From NCBI GenBank assembly GCA_020851735.1, contig JADZCD010000062.1:124001-188000 (forward strand): 64,000 nt of DNA. Direction: 5' to 3'. Shown here one piece after another: positions 47,574 through 55,653 of this stretch. This DNA is from Phycisphaeraceae bacterium (lineage in GTDB: Bacteria > Planctomycetota > Phycisphaerae > Phycisphaerales > Phycisphaeraceae). The notes beneath the pieces were generated by a model, which worked only from the letters and a program-made list of their open reading frames with translations, was not told where the DNA came from and made no database searches. The position numbers were made by a program, and so were the translations under genes. Position 1 is the first letter of the stretch; each line of letters opens with the position of its first letter.

Positions 47574-47604
47574 TTTTCTTGGCGCTCTTGGCGACTTGGC
47601 GGTT
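47574..47604. repeat. CTTGGCG-type tandem words
   Basis: CTTGGCGCTCTTGGCGACTT with a further TGGCGG, a seven-to-nine-base periodic sequence in the gap between the FAH gene and the LDH/MDH gene. Confidence 0.4.
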
Positions 47605-47619
47605 TATTTAGCTGAGGTT

Positions 47620-48534
47620 TTAGATCCCCAACGCCTTGATCGACTGCCTGACCACTTCGGCCGATTGTTGCAGTTGGGCTTTTTCTGTTTCGCTCAGGTC
47701 CACCGCCAGCACTTTCCGCACGCCGCCGCGCCCGATCACGCAGGGCAGCGACAAACACACCTCGCCCAGGGCCGGCAGACCTTCCACTTCCGCCACGCGC
47801 GTGGAGACGGGCATGACGGCCCGGCTGTCCCGCGCGATCGCCTCCAGGATCATCGCCCCCGCCGTCGCCACGCCGTAGTTGGTGTAGCCCTTGGCGCCAA
47901 ACACCACGTCCCCGCCCTTGCGAGCCGCTTCCGCCATGGCCGCCACTTCCGCCGGCGTCTGCTGCAACGGCGCGCCCCCGCAACTGGCAGCCTTAAGCGC
48001 GGCGAATTGGCTGTCGCCGTGCTCGCCGAGCACGTAAGCCCGCACGTCGTTGGGGTGAATGCCCGACGCTCGCGCCAAGAGCGCCCGGAACCGCCCGGTA
48101 TCCAACAGCGTGCCCGTGCCGATCACCCGGCCCGGCGCAAAGCCCGACAATCGACCCGCCAGATACGTCATCGCATCCACCGGATTGGAGATCACCAAAA
48201 TCACCGCCTGCGGGCTTAACTTGACCAGCCTCGGCACCCACTGCTTAAGCAGCTCCGCGTTGGCCTGACTTTGCTGATTGCGCGTCGCCCCAGCCCGCTC
48301 CGGCGCCGACATGGCCAGCACCAGCACGTCCGAACCCGCCGTTTGAGTCACGTCGCCGGCACGGATCTGAGCCATGCCTATAAACGCCGACGCGTGCTGC
48401 AGGTCCACCGCCTCACCCTCCAAACGCTGCGCATCGCGCCCAACTAAAACCAATTCATCGCCCACCCCCTTGAGCACCAGGGCATACGCCAACGTGGCGC
48501 CGACCCGACCTACGCCGATGAGGGAGATTTTCAT
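47620..48534 (-). CDS. Lactate/malate dehydrogenase family protein
   Basis: NAD-dependent 2-hydroxyacid dehydrogenase (304 residues). GVGRVGATLAYALVLKG binds NAD. ISNPVDAMTYLAGRLSG, GTGTLLDTGRFRALLA and LGEHGDSQFAALKAASCGG hold the Asp-His pair and substrate Arg region of the family. The specificity loop reads MSAPERAGATR: the residue aligned with Gln102 of LDH and Arg of MDH is a Glu, so neither lactate nor malate specificity can be assumed; L-2-hydroxyisocaproate-type substrates are possible. Start ATG 48534. It is flanked by repeats. Confidence 0.82.
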   Translation of the reverse strand: MKISLIGVGRVGATLAYALVLKGVGDELVLVGRDAQRLEGEAVDLQHASAFIGMAQIRAGDVTQTAGSDVLVLAMSAPERAGATRNQQSQANAELLKQWVPRLVKLSPQAVILVISNPVDAMTYLAGRLSGFAPGRVIGTGTLLDTGRFRALLARASGIHPNDVRAYVLGEHGDSQFAALKAASCGGAPLQQTPAEVAAMAEAARKGGDVVFGAKGYTNYGVATAGAMILEAIARDSRAVMPVSTRVAEVEGLPALGEVCLSLPCVIGRGGVRKVLAVDLSETEKAQLQQSAEVVRQSIKALGI

Positions 48535-48598
48535 GAGGGAATCTTACTCAAACCCGCACCTTCGTTGAACTCTCTCCTCCGTGCGTTGCCTTCCCAAG

Positions 48599-48646
48599 CC
48601 CAGGCATTGCCATGCCTGGGTGTCCGGCGACCCATGCCTGGGCTAC
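48599..48646 (-). repeat. REP-like palindromes (family C) downstream of RAYT
   Basis: CCCAGGCAT (48599-48607) and ATGCCTGGG (48612-48620) around TGCC, then a second half copy CCCATGCCTGGG ending CTAC at 48643-48646. On the minus strand this begins GTAG followed by CCCAGGCATGGG, the tetranucleotide-plus-hairpin layout of REP elements linked to RAYT proteins. Confidence 0.75.
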
Positions 48647-48654
48647 CTTTCTCT

Positions 48655-49269
48655 TCACCTCTTATTCCCCCTCTCTAGCACCACCGCCCCCTCCTGCGCA
48701 TGCCTCTTGATATACGCCACCACTGATTTACCGTGCCCCGGGCTCGTGATCGCTACAATCCGCCCTCGGACTCCCCAGATGCCACCCCTGGCCGCACGCA
48801 ATCCGCTGCGTCGCAATTCATGCGACGCATGTTTTTTCGCCACGCCCACCACCCTACGAATCCAATCAAATTCACCTTCGCCTTGCTTGCGAAGCCCAGG
48901 CATGGCCATGCCTGGGCTTGTGTTGGCATTGCGAAAGCGATCGACAAAACACACCAATAGATGCGCATGCGTCTTGCTCACCGCTGTAATTCTTACTTTG
49001 ACCACTAAGGTCTCCAGCTTTTGCACCAGCGCTCGACAGATCACTTCTTGACCTTTTTGGTCCAGCACCACGACCTCGCGTTTCATCCGTTGTTGGGCCG
49101 CCGCCAGCCGTTCCGCATACATCCCCGTCGGCGGCGGGTCGCGGTAATCGCCCTCGACGTGCTCCCGATGATGGCGAGTCCGAAATCCCCGCTCATCGCC
49201 CGGAAGCCATGCCCCGTAGGTCGTCAAGACGCAGTGATACCACCCGCGCCAACCCTTCATCCCGCCCAT
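48655..49269 (-). CDS. REP-associated tyrosine transposase (RAYT, Y1 HUH family)
   Basis: Single-domain HUH endonuclease of 204 residues related to IS200/IS605 TnpA. GWYHCVLTTYGAWLPGDERG and RHHREHVEGDYRDPPP open the fold. KTHAHLLVCF has the His-hydrophobic-His metal motif. GHGKSVVAYIKRHAQEG gives the candidate catalytic Tyr on the C-terminal helix. RAYTs are not flanked by IS ends and are thought to act on REP palindromes. REP-like repeats lie on both sides (48599-48646, 49322-49349), and one 28-base palindrome lies in frame inside the gene, coding SPGMAMPGL. Whether the protein tolerates that insert is unknown; the motifs on both sides remain in frame. Confidence 0.85.
   Translation of the reverse strand: MGGMKGWRGWYHCVLTTYGAWLPGDERGFRTRHHREHVEGDYRDPPPTGMYAERLAAAQQRMKREVVVLDQKGQEVICRALVQKLETLVVKVRITAVSKTHAHLLVCFVDRFRNANTSPGMAMPGLRKQGEGEFDWIRRVVGVAKKHASHELRRSGLRAARGGIWGVRGRIVAITSPGHGKSVVAYIKRHAQEGAVVLERGNKR
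48892..48919. repeat. REP-like palindrome inside the RAYT gene
   Basis: A perfect 28-base palindrome centred on GGCC, arms AAGCCCAGGCATGG and CCATGCCTGGGCTT, in frame with the transposase. Confidence 0.85.
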
Positions 49270-49321
49270 GCTATCTCTGACGTTATCTGAAGCAACTCAC
49301 CCCATTCCCTACTCCTCTGCC

Positions 49322-49349
49322 AAGCCCAGGCATTGCCATGCCTGGGTCG
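49322..49349. repeat. REP-like palindrome upstream of RAYT
   Basis: CCCAGGCAT (49325-49333) and ATGCCTGGG (49338-49346) around TGCC, preceded by AAG as in the other copies. Confidence 0.75.
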
Positions 49350-49383
49350 GTGCGCATTCTCATCCGACATCCCAAACCAAAAT

Positions 49384-49420
49384 AAAAGCCCCCGACGAAT
49401 TCTCGCCGGGGGCTTTTTTT
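49384..49420. terminator. Strong bidirectional terminator after groEL
   Basis: GCCCCCG (49388-49394) and CGGGGGC (49407-49413) flanked by AAAA and seven T bases, usable from both strands. It lies about 60 bases after the groEL stop. A family A word (ACTTCCGGGGG) follows at 49445-49455. Confidence 0.85.
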
Positions 49421-49474
49421 CTCGTTTAAAATCCCTCCGGAAAACTTCCGGGGGTCCAAGCTCTGCTTGGACAA

Positions 49475-51115
49475 TCAATAATCCATGTCATCCATGCCGG
49501 GGCCGCCGCCGTGGTTGTGGCCGGCGTCTTTCTTCTTTTCCTTGATCTCCGTCACCACCGCGTCGGTGGTCAGGAGCAGCCCGGCGATCGAGGCTGCGTT
49601 CTGTAGCGCCACGCGCTCGACCTTGGTGGGCACGATCACGCCCATCTTCACCAGGTCGCCGTATTCGTGCGTCAACGCGTTAAAGCCATAGTTGTTGTCC
49701 TTGCTGGCTTCGACGTTGGCCGCCACCACCGCGCCGTCCAGCCCGGTGTTCTCGGCGATCTGCTTGATGGGAGCAGCCACCGCCCGGCGGACGATTTCCA
49801 CGCCCAGCTTCTCGTCGCCGCTGACATCCAGCTTGTCCAACGCCCGACGGGCACGCAGCACCGCCACGCCACCGCCGGGAAGAATGCCTTCTTCCACCGC
49901 GGCCCGGCAGGCGTGCATCGCGTCTTCCACGCGGGCCTTTTTCTCTTTCATTTCCGCTTCGGTCGCGGCGCCCACGTTGATCTGGGCCACGCCGCCGGAG
50001 AGCTTGGCCAGGCGTTCCTGGAGCTTCTCGCGGTCGTAGTCGCTGGTGGTGCGGTCGATCTCAGCCTTGATCGCTTCGATCCGGCCCTTGATGTCCGCGG
50101 TCTTGCCGGCACCTTCGATGAGGGTGGTGTTTTCCTTGTCCACCACGATCTTCTTGGCGCGACCTAAGTCAGACAGCTCGATCTTTTCCAGGTCAATGCC
50201 CAGCTCTTCCATGATGGCCCGGCCCGCGGTTAAGGTGGCCAGGTCTTCGAGCATGGCCTTGCGGCGGTCGCCGAAGCCCGGAGCCTTGACGGCACAAACC
50301 TTCAGCACGCCGCGCAGCTTGTTGACCACCAGCGTGGCCAGGGCTTCGCCTTCCAGGTCCTCAGCGACGATCAAGAGGGCCCGCCCGCTTTCGGCGATCT
50401 TGCCCAAGAGGGGGATCAGGTCCTTGGCGCTGGAGAGCTTCTTTTCGTGGATCAACACGTACGCGTCCTCGAGCACCGCTTCCATCTTGGTCTGATCGGT
50501 GACAAAGTGCGGGCTCAAATAGCCCTTGTCGAACTGCATGCCTTCGACCAGCTCGACGACGGTGTCCAGGCTCTTGCCTTCTTCGACGGTGATCACCCCG
50601 TCCTTGCCGACCTTGTTCATGGCCTCGGCGATGATCTTGCCGATCTGTTCGTCCTGGTTGGCGGCACAGGTGCCCACCTGGGCGATTTCGGTCGTGCCCT
50701 TGACGGGCTTGGACATCTTCTTGAGCTCGTCGACCAGGGCAGCCACCGCCCGATCCAGCCCGCGCTTGATCTGGTTGGCGTTGGCGCCGGCGGTGATGTT
50801 CTTTAAGCCCTCGGCGAAGATCGAGTCGGCGTAGATCGTGGCCGTGGTCGTGCCGTCGCCGGCGTCCTTGCTGGACTTGCTGGCCACTTCCTTGACCATC
50901 TGGGCCCCGATGTTCTCAATGGGGTCATCGATTTCGATTTCCTTGGCCACGGTCACGCCGTCCTTGGTGACGGTCGGCGAGCCGAAGGATTTTTCCAGAA
51001 TCACCACGCGCCCGGAGGGCCCGAGGGTGGTGCGGACAGCTTTCGCGAGTTTGGAGACGCCGCGGCGAATGGCTTCGCGTGCGTCCGCGTCGAATTTAAT
51101 GGATTTTGCAGCCAT
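49475..51115 (-). CDS. groEL: Chaperonin GroEL (60 kDa)
   Basis: ATP-driven folding chaperone, 546 residues, full length. Landmarks are [19 protein letters not shown], the nucleotide loop [34 protein letters not shown], the apical [14 protein letters not shown], and [15 protein letters not shown]. The tail is short: [15 protein letters not shown] instead of the usual (GGM)n. groES lies 64 bases upstream on the same strand, the usual order. The gap between them holds family D words. Confidence 0.97.
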   Translation of the reverse strand: MAAKSIKFDADAREAIRRGVSKLAKAVRTTLGPSGRVVILEKSFGSPTVTKDGVTVAKEIEIDDPIENIGAQMVKEVASKSSKDAGDGTTTATIYADSIFAEGLKNITAGANANQIKRGLDRAVAALVDELKKMSKPVKGTTEIAQVGTCAANQDEQIGKIIAEAMNKVGKDGVITVEEGKSLDTVVELVEGMQFDKGYLSPHFVTDQTKMEAVLEDAYVLIHEKKLSSAKDLIPLLGKIAESGRALLIVAEDLEGEALATLVVNKLRGVLKVCAVKAPGFGDRRKAMLEDLATLTAGRAIMEELGIDLEKIELSDLGRAKKIVVDKENTTLIEGAGKTADIKGRIEAIKAEIDRTTSDYDREKLQERLAKLSGGVAQINVGAATEAEMKEKKARVEDAMHACRAAVEEGILPGGGVAVLRARRALDKLDVSGDEKLGVEIVRRAVAAPIKQIAENTGLDGAVVAANVEASKDNNYGFNALTHEYGDLVKMGVIVPTKVERVALQNAASIAGLLLTTDAVVTEIKEKKKDAGHNHGGGPGMDDMDY

Positions 51116-51145
51116 GTCTGAATGCTCCCGTGTGGAGGTTGAAGT

Positions 51146-51179
51146 TGGAGATTAGGAATGGGGGATTAGGAATGGGGAA
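51146..51179. repeat. Family D run between groES and groEL
   Basis: GATTAGGAATGGG units twice, ending at the groES stop. Confidence 0.6.
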
Positions 51180-51494
51180 TTATTCGATGATGCCGAGGAT
51201 TTCATCTTCGCTGATGATCAAGAGGTCCTCGTCGTCGATCTTGATTTCCGTGCCGCCCCATTTCGAGAGCAGGATGCGGTCGCCGACCTTGACCTGGAAC
51301 TTGGCGCGCTGGCCGTTCTCCAGCAGCTTGCCGTCGCCGATGGCCTTGACCTGGGCTTCCTGGGGTTTTTCCTTGGCGGTTTCGGGCAGGTAGATGCCGG
51401 TCTTGGTGCGGCTCTCCGGCTCGACGCGCTTGACGAGCACCTTGTCGCCTAAGGGACGGATCTTGATCTTCGAAGCAGTTGCGGTTGCGGGCAT
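51180..51494 (-). CDS. groES: Co-chaperonin GroES (10 kDa)
   Basis: Heptameric lid of GroEL; 104 residues from ATG 51494 (AAGGAGA 8 bases upstream). KIRPLGDKVLVKRVEPESRT is the conserved N-terminus; TKTGIYLPETAKEKPQE is the mobile loop that contacts GroEL; VGDRILLSKWGGTEIKIDDE and EDEILGIIE complete the fold. I looked for a CIRCE operator upstream and found none. Confidence 0.96.
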   Translation of the reverse strand: MPATATASKIKIRPLGDKVLVKRVEPESRTKTGIYLPETAKEKPQEAQVKAIGDGKLLENGQRAKFQVKVGDRILLSKWGGTEIKIDDEDLLIISEDEILGIIE

Positions 51495-51590
51495 AAGTGT
51501 CTCTCCTTCTATGCCTTGATGTTGGGCGCTGGTTAGCGGTTCAAAAAAGAAGCGGGCTGGCGGCATACGGCCGACGGCGCCGCGGGTTAA

Positions 51591-52142
51591 TCAACTGGGC
51601 CAATACCCTCCGTATTTACGTTCTAAGAGCTTCTGGAACACCGAAAGAATCTGTTCCACGCCCACGGGCTTATCGAGCACACTAAAGGCACCCAAACGCA
51701 GGAAGTCCAGCAGGAGGCGCTCGGCATGGCGGCGACTGTGGGCCGGGCCCCGCAAAACGATCACCGGCGGGCGATGTTGCAGGCGATTGAGCAATTCTAA
51801 GAGCCAAACTCCCCCCGGCAGAGCGGCATCAGCCCCTAAAGAAGCGGAAGGTTGATCCGTGGCAGCATCGCGCGGCGTGGCCAGGTCGATCACCGCGGCA
51901 TGAATGGGAGTCTGCCCAGCCAACTGAATGGCTTCCGCCCCGGAGCTGACGACATAGGCCACCACACCCTGCGGCTGGAGCAGGCGAGGAAGCTGGCAGG
52001 TCCAATGCCAGGTTTCCGTAACCCGCGGGCGATCCTGGGTTAAGAGCACATTAAATCGACGCTGCCAATTTCCACCCTGCGCCTGGCTGCCCTGGGGCGG
52101 ATAGTCGCTGGCAAATTCAAATTGGCCTGGTGAGTTCATCAT
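51591..52142 (-). CDS. Response-regulator receiver-like protein
   Basis: A 183-residue protein with an N-terminal unstructured part (1-40) and one CheY-like domain. RFNVLLTQDRPRVT is the first strand, but with QD in place of the usual acidic pair; HAAVIDLATP holds the candidate phospho-acceptor Asp; RPPVIVLRG has the Thr/Ser-position strand without a clear Thr; FSVLDKPVGVEQIL supplies the conserved Lys-Pro. The missing residues suggest it may be a pseudo-receiver. There is an insert of about 20 residues after the acceptor Asp. ATG 52142 or 52139 is the likely start. Confidence 0.65.
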   Translation of the reverse strand: MMNSPGQFEFASDYPPQGSQAQGGNWQRRFNVLLTQDRPRVTETWHWTCQLPRLLQPQGVVAYVVSSGAEAIQLAGQTPIHAAVIDLATPRDAATDQPSASLGADAALPGGVWLLELLNRLQHRPPVIVLRGPAHSRRHAERLLLDFLRLGAFSVLDKPVGVEQILSVFQKLLERKYGGYWPS

Positions 52143-52376
52143 GGGGGCGCGGAGACTCCACCTTTGTAAAGGCAAAGGCAATGCCTGCCCCCGGAAGAGA
52201 TTTTGCCAATCGGAAAGGCGCGTTTTTAGCGCGTAAGACTATTTTTTGACATCACTTATCAATCGAAATGAAAATTGTTCGGCCTGTCGGGCTAATTGCC
52301 GGCAGTCTGCCATGACAGGGAATGAGGCTGGAGAATGTGTCGATTTGGCAGGGGGAATAAAAGACAAAAACGCAGG

Positions 52377-53912
52377 CTATGGACGGAAGATCGCGTCCAG
52401 ACTGCCGGCCAGGACATCGAGCATGGCCTGGAGGTCAGACTCCTGGGTGTTCAGCGGCGGGAACAGGTACATCGTGTCGCCCAACGGCCGCAAAAGAGCC
52501 CCCCGGCGGACGGCTTCCTGGTAGACGCGATAGCCGGTGCGCCAGGCGGGGTCTAAGGGCGAACCGTCGGGCTGGCGAAGATCGACCGCGGCCACCATGC
52601 CGCACGCCCGGAAGTTGTGCAGGTAGGGACGCGTGTCGCCTAAGCGGCGCAGGCCGGCGTGTAGAAACGGCCCACAGGTGGCGACATGGCCGAGGACGTC
52701 TTCCTCGTTAAAAACATCCAGCACCGCGTGCGCCACGGCAATGGCCAGAGCGTGCCCGGTGTAGGTGTTCGAATGCAGAAACGCTTTGCGCGCGGAATAG
52801 TCAGCATCGAAAAGGTCATACACGGCGTTGGTAGTCAGGACAGCTGAGAGCGGCGTGACGCCGGCGGTTAAGCCTTTGGAGAGGCAGAGGAAATCCGGAT
52901 GGGTACGGGGTACGGGGTACGGGGTAGGAAAACCTGCCGTTGGCGGGTTGTGGTTGTTGCTTCTGTACCCTGTACCCTGTACCCCATACCCTAACTGGCC
53001 CGCCAGCATCCTGCCGCAGCGGCCGAAGCCGGAGGCGATTTCGTCGGCAATCAGGTAAACGCCGTGCGCATCCGCCCAAGCCCGGAAGCGGGCCAATAGA
53101 TCAGGACTATAGAAGCGCATGCCGCCGGCCGCTTGCAGGACAGGTTCGTAAATGATGGCGGCCAATTCGTCAGCCAAGGGATCAAGCTGCGCTTGGATCG
53201 CGGGCCATTCGGCCGAGGCGTCCAGCCAGCGCGGATCGTCCGGGCCGGTGCGGTACGGAAGATTGTGAATCGTCAGCGCGGGGAACATCAACGCGCGATA
53301 GGGATCGCTGTAGAGGCCCAGGTCGCCGACGGAAAGCGTTCCGACCGTCTCGCCGTGATAGCCGTTTTCCAGACACGCAAAGCGCGTGCGGCGATTTTGC
53401 CCGCGCTGGGCCTGCGCTTGCAGAGCCATTTTTAAGGCGATTTCGACGGCGGTGGAACCGTTGTCCGCGAAGAACACCTTGCCGAAATGCCTCTGGATGC
53501 TGTTCTGTGCGGAAGAGGGGCACGGCACACAGCACCCTACGGGCTGCTGTGTGGCACCCCCAGTTTTTGCTTCCGGGGGTTCCGGGGGTTCCGGGGGTTC
53601 CGGGGGATTCGCCATGGCCAGGAGGCGTTCGCAGAGGCGGACGATCGGCTCATTGGTGGTGTTCGCCAGGATGACGTGTTCAAACGCGCGGGCTTGCTGC
53701 TCGAGGGCGGCGATCAAGCGCGGGTGGGCGTGGCCCAGGGCTTTGCACCACCAACTGGAGATCGCGTCGAGGATGACACGCCCGTCGGCTAAGTGAATGC
53801 GGCAGCCTTGCGCGGAAACCACCGGCAAGGGCGGAAAATCGCGGTAATCACGCATCTGGCTGCACGGGTGCCAGAGGACAGCCAAGTCGCGTTCGATAAG
53901 GGATGAAGTCAT
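52377..53912 (-). CDS. bioA: Adenosylmethionine-8-amino-7-oxononanoate aminotransferase with two in-frame repeat insertions
   Basis: Biotin pathway PLP aminotransferase making 7,8-diaminopelargonate with SAM as amino donor. It has 511 residues against about 430-450 usually. WHPCSQM, ISSWWCKALGHAHP, FFADNGSTAVEIALKMALQ, GYHGETVGTLSVG, LIADEIASGFGRCG and the PLP lysine Lys346 in LCLSKGLTAG are all in place. The excess comes from two inserts: residues about 103-142, coded by a family A array plus a family B hairpin, and about 307-338, coded by inverted GTACGGGGTAC arrays. Both keep the frame; the second ends only a few residues before the PLP lysine. Activity of the product is unproven. Confidence 0.9.
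   Translation of the reverse strand: MTSSLIERDLAVLWHPCSQMRDYRDFPPLPVVSAQGCRIHLADGRVILDAISSWWCKALGHAHPRLIAALEQQARAFEHVILANTTNEPIVRLCERLLAMANPPEPPEPPEPPEAKTGGATQQPVGCCVPCPSSAQNSIQRHFGKVFFADNGSTAVEIALKMALQAQAQRGQNRRTRFACLENGYHGETVGTLSVGDLGLYSDPYRALMFPALTIHNLPYRTGPDDPRWLDASAEWPAIQAQLDPLADELAAIIYEPVLQAAGGMRFYSPDLLARFRAWADAHGVYLIADEIASGFGRCGRMLAGQLGYGVQGTGYRSNNHNPPTAGFPTPYPVPRTHPDFLCLSKGLTAGVTPLSAVLTTNAVYDLFDADYSARKAFLHSNTYTGHALAIAVAHAVLDVFNEEDVLGHVATCGPFLHAGLRRLGDTRPYLHNFRACGMVAAVDLRQPDGSPLDPAWRTGYRVYQEAVRRGALLRPLGDTMYLFPPLNTQESDLQAMLDVLAGSLDAIFRP
52901..52992. repeat. Inverted GTACGGGGTAC arrays inside bioA (family E, gene-less copy)
   Basis: Left array of GGGTACG-type units at 52901-52928 and right array of CCCTGTA-type units at 52966-52992, with a small inner hairpin (AACCTGCC 52931-52938, GGCGGGTT 52942-52949). 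It is the same inverted sequence that brackets the S23 gene at 8947-9420. It is read in frame by bioA. Confidence 0.8.
53526..53553 (-). repeat. Family B bulged hairpin, copy 5, inside bioA
   Basis: On the minus strand: CACACAGCA, unpaired G, CCC, loop GTA, GGG, TGCTGTGTG. It is in the same sense as bioA and in frame (codes ATQQPVGCCVP). Confidence 0.85.
53571..53606. repeat. Family A array inside bioA
   Basis: Four exact 9-base units TTCCGGGGG; in the bioA frame they code Pro-Pro-Glu repeats. Confidence 0.85.
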
Positions 53913-53951
53913 GGGGAGAAGGGATTAGGGGTTGGGGATTGGGGATCAGGG
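53913..53951. repeat. Family D run upstream of bioA
   Basis: GGGATTAGGGG, TTGGGGATT and TGGGGATC units abut the bioA start codon, so the bioA ribosome-binding region lies inside the repeat. Confidence 0.6.
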
Positions 53952-54006
53952 AAAAAGCAAACGGTGCGAAAAGCCCCGCATGGAAATGCGGGGCCGGCCT
54001 TGGCGG

Positions 54007-55401
54007 TTAGGGGGTTGTCGTCGGTAAGGACGCTGGAATTGTGCTGGGCATGGAGGTTGGCAACGTGGTCGTCGTCGGCGCAGGCTGCGACGCTGGGGTG
54101 CGCTCGTCGTCGAAATTGTGGGACAAGCCCTGATAGGCGAACGCCAGAGAGACAACTGTGACCGGCAGCCACAGCCACCAGCCGCGCCCACGTGGCAGGA
54201 GCCAGCTCAGGGCCACAAACAACGGCGGCAGCGCGGGCACGATAAAGCGGTGGAACTCGTCAAAACCCCAGCGATCGCCCACGCACAAGACAAACAGCGT
54301 GTTGGTCCACAGCCAGATGGCCAACATCCATTCGAACGCCCGTTGGGCGGGCTCCTGCCGTCGCGCCACGCGCCAGAGCATGACGGCACAGGCCAGCAGC
54401 ACCAGGACCACGTGCAGCCAGACGTAGGCGATTTTCCAGGCAGCCACCGGAAAATGCTTGGGCGTTTCCAGCAGGGAGTGAAAGGGCCAAGTGACCAACT
54501 GCCCGCCGAAGGCCTGTTGGTGCGTGGCGTAGGTGCGGGCGCTGATCAAAGCGTCACCGAAGCGCAGATCAACCACCCACAGCCCCACGGCGAACACGAT
54601 CACCGCCACCGCAGCCACCAGCAGCCCCAGGCGTGCCCGGCGGCGGGCCAGCGTCCAGGCGAAATAACCCAGCGCGGCAAAGACCATCACCGGCCGGGCC
54701 AAGCCCGACAGGCCGAACGCCACGCCCGCGGACGTCAGGCGACCGGCCGTGCCAGCCCATAAGCCCAACAGCGCCAGGCTAAGCCCCAGCGTTTCCGTGG
54801 AGATCAGCGACGAATTCAAAAGGTAGCTGGGTGTGAGCAGCGCCATGGCCCAGCCGATGCGGCGATCGCGCGTCAGCCAGGCGGAGAGGGACGCGACCAA
54901 TCCGGTCAATACCCAATTGGGCGCCAGCGCCGCCACGGGCCAAGCCAAGCCCAGCATGTGAAGCAAGGCAATCAGCGCCGGATAGAGGGGAAAGAGCCGG
55001 CGGGCGTATTCCGCCTTGTCCGGGCCCAAGGCATTTAGGGCGCTCGTATCGCCCAGCCAGGCCTGGGCCATCGCCAGATATTGTTCGCCGTCACGCAGGC
55101 AAGCGAACTGGGTTAGCGTCAGATCGCCCGCGTACATGCTCAACACGCCCAGCCCCACGCGGACGAGCACAGCCGCCAAGGCGATCAGCAGCAGGTCCCA
55201 GAGCGTCGGTTGCCAGCGGGCAGCCCCGACCAGATTCAGCCCAGCCGGGGGAACAACGGATGGGGGCCCTTCCGAAAGCGGGCGTCCCGGGGTTACTTCC
55301 GAGGGCAGGGCTTCCGGGGGCGGGGCTTCCGGGGGTTCCGGGGGTTCCGGGGGTTCCGGGGGTTCCGGGGGCGGGAGGTTACTTCCGGGGGGTCGGGACA
55401 T
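54007..55401 (-). CDS. Polytopic membrane protein, GT-C glycosyltransferase-like
   Basis: A 464-residue integral membrane protein with about nine to eleven spans. After a Pro-rich N-terminal tail comes LWDLLLIALAAVLVRVGLG, then a luminal-type loop with LRDGEQYLAMAQAWLGD and EYARRLFPLYPALIALLHML, an arrangement resembling dolichyl-phosphate-sugar GT-C enzymes (PIG-V/PMT-like). WGFDEFHRFIVPALPPLF is in the last third. The N-terminal tail reads Pro-Pro-Glu four or more times, coded by a family A array (55292-55392). The C-terminal tail is Thr/Pro/Ser-rich. ATG 55401 was chosen. Activity is inferred from topology only. Confidence 0.65.
   Translation of the reverse strand: MSRPPGSNLPPPEPPEPPEPPEPPEAPPPEALPSEVTPGRPLSEGPPSVVPPAGLNLVGAARWQPTLWDLLLIALAAVLVRVGLGVLSMYAGDLTLTQFACLRDGEQYLAMAQAWLGDTSALNALGPDKAEYARRLFPLYPALIALLHMLGLAWPVAALAPNWVLTGLVASLSAWLTRDRRIGWAMALLTPSYLLNSSLISTETLGLSLALLGLWAGTAGRLTSAGVAFGLSGLARPVMVFAALGYFAWTLARRRARLGLLVAAVAVIVFAVGLWVVDLRFGDALISARTYATHQQAFGGQLVTWPFHSLLETPKHFPVAAWKIAYVWLHVVLVLLACAVMLWRVARRQEPAQRAFEWMLAIWLWTNTLFVLCVGDRWGFDEFHRFIVPALPPLFVALSWLLPRGRGWWLWLPVTVVSLAFAYQGLSHNFDDERTPASQPAPTTTTLPTSMPSTIPASLPTTTP
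55292..55392. repeat. Family A array at the 5' end of the membrane protein gene
   Basis: Seven or more TTCCGGGGG-type units including five in direct tandem at 55327-55372. It is translated in frame near the N-terminus of the gene. Confidence 0.85.
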
Positions 55402-55554
55402 GGGTTTCCCTTTTTCTTTTGCCGACGCTGGCCGCAAACAAGGTTCTAGACTCTAGCCGCCATTTATTTACTAAAAAGATACCCGACCAGATGACCATAC
55501 CCCTTCCCTGGGTCCTTGTATCTTAGTCCAAGGTCGGTTCTCCGATGAGGGCGC

Positions 55555-55583
55555 TTGGCGGGGCAAGGGCGGATCTTTATACT
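55555..55583 (+). promoter_or_regulatory. Sigma70-type promoter of the EF-G-like gene
   Basis: TTGGCG (55555-55560), exactly 17 bases, TATACT (55578-55583), 70 bases before the ATG at 55654. Confidence 0.6.
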
Positions 55584-55653
55584 CCTCGGTTCCCTGATCG
55601 AGCGGCGACAGGCACATCTAATCTGTTTTGACAATCGCGTGGGAGTTCTTGCC

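Noticed and set aside
51495-51600. CIRCE operator upstream of groES
   Set aside because: No TTAGCACTC inverted repeat could be found.
53571-55392. CRISPR-like arrays
   Set aside because: The repeated units are 9-12 bases with no spacers; no cas gene is present.
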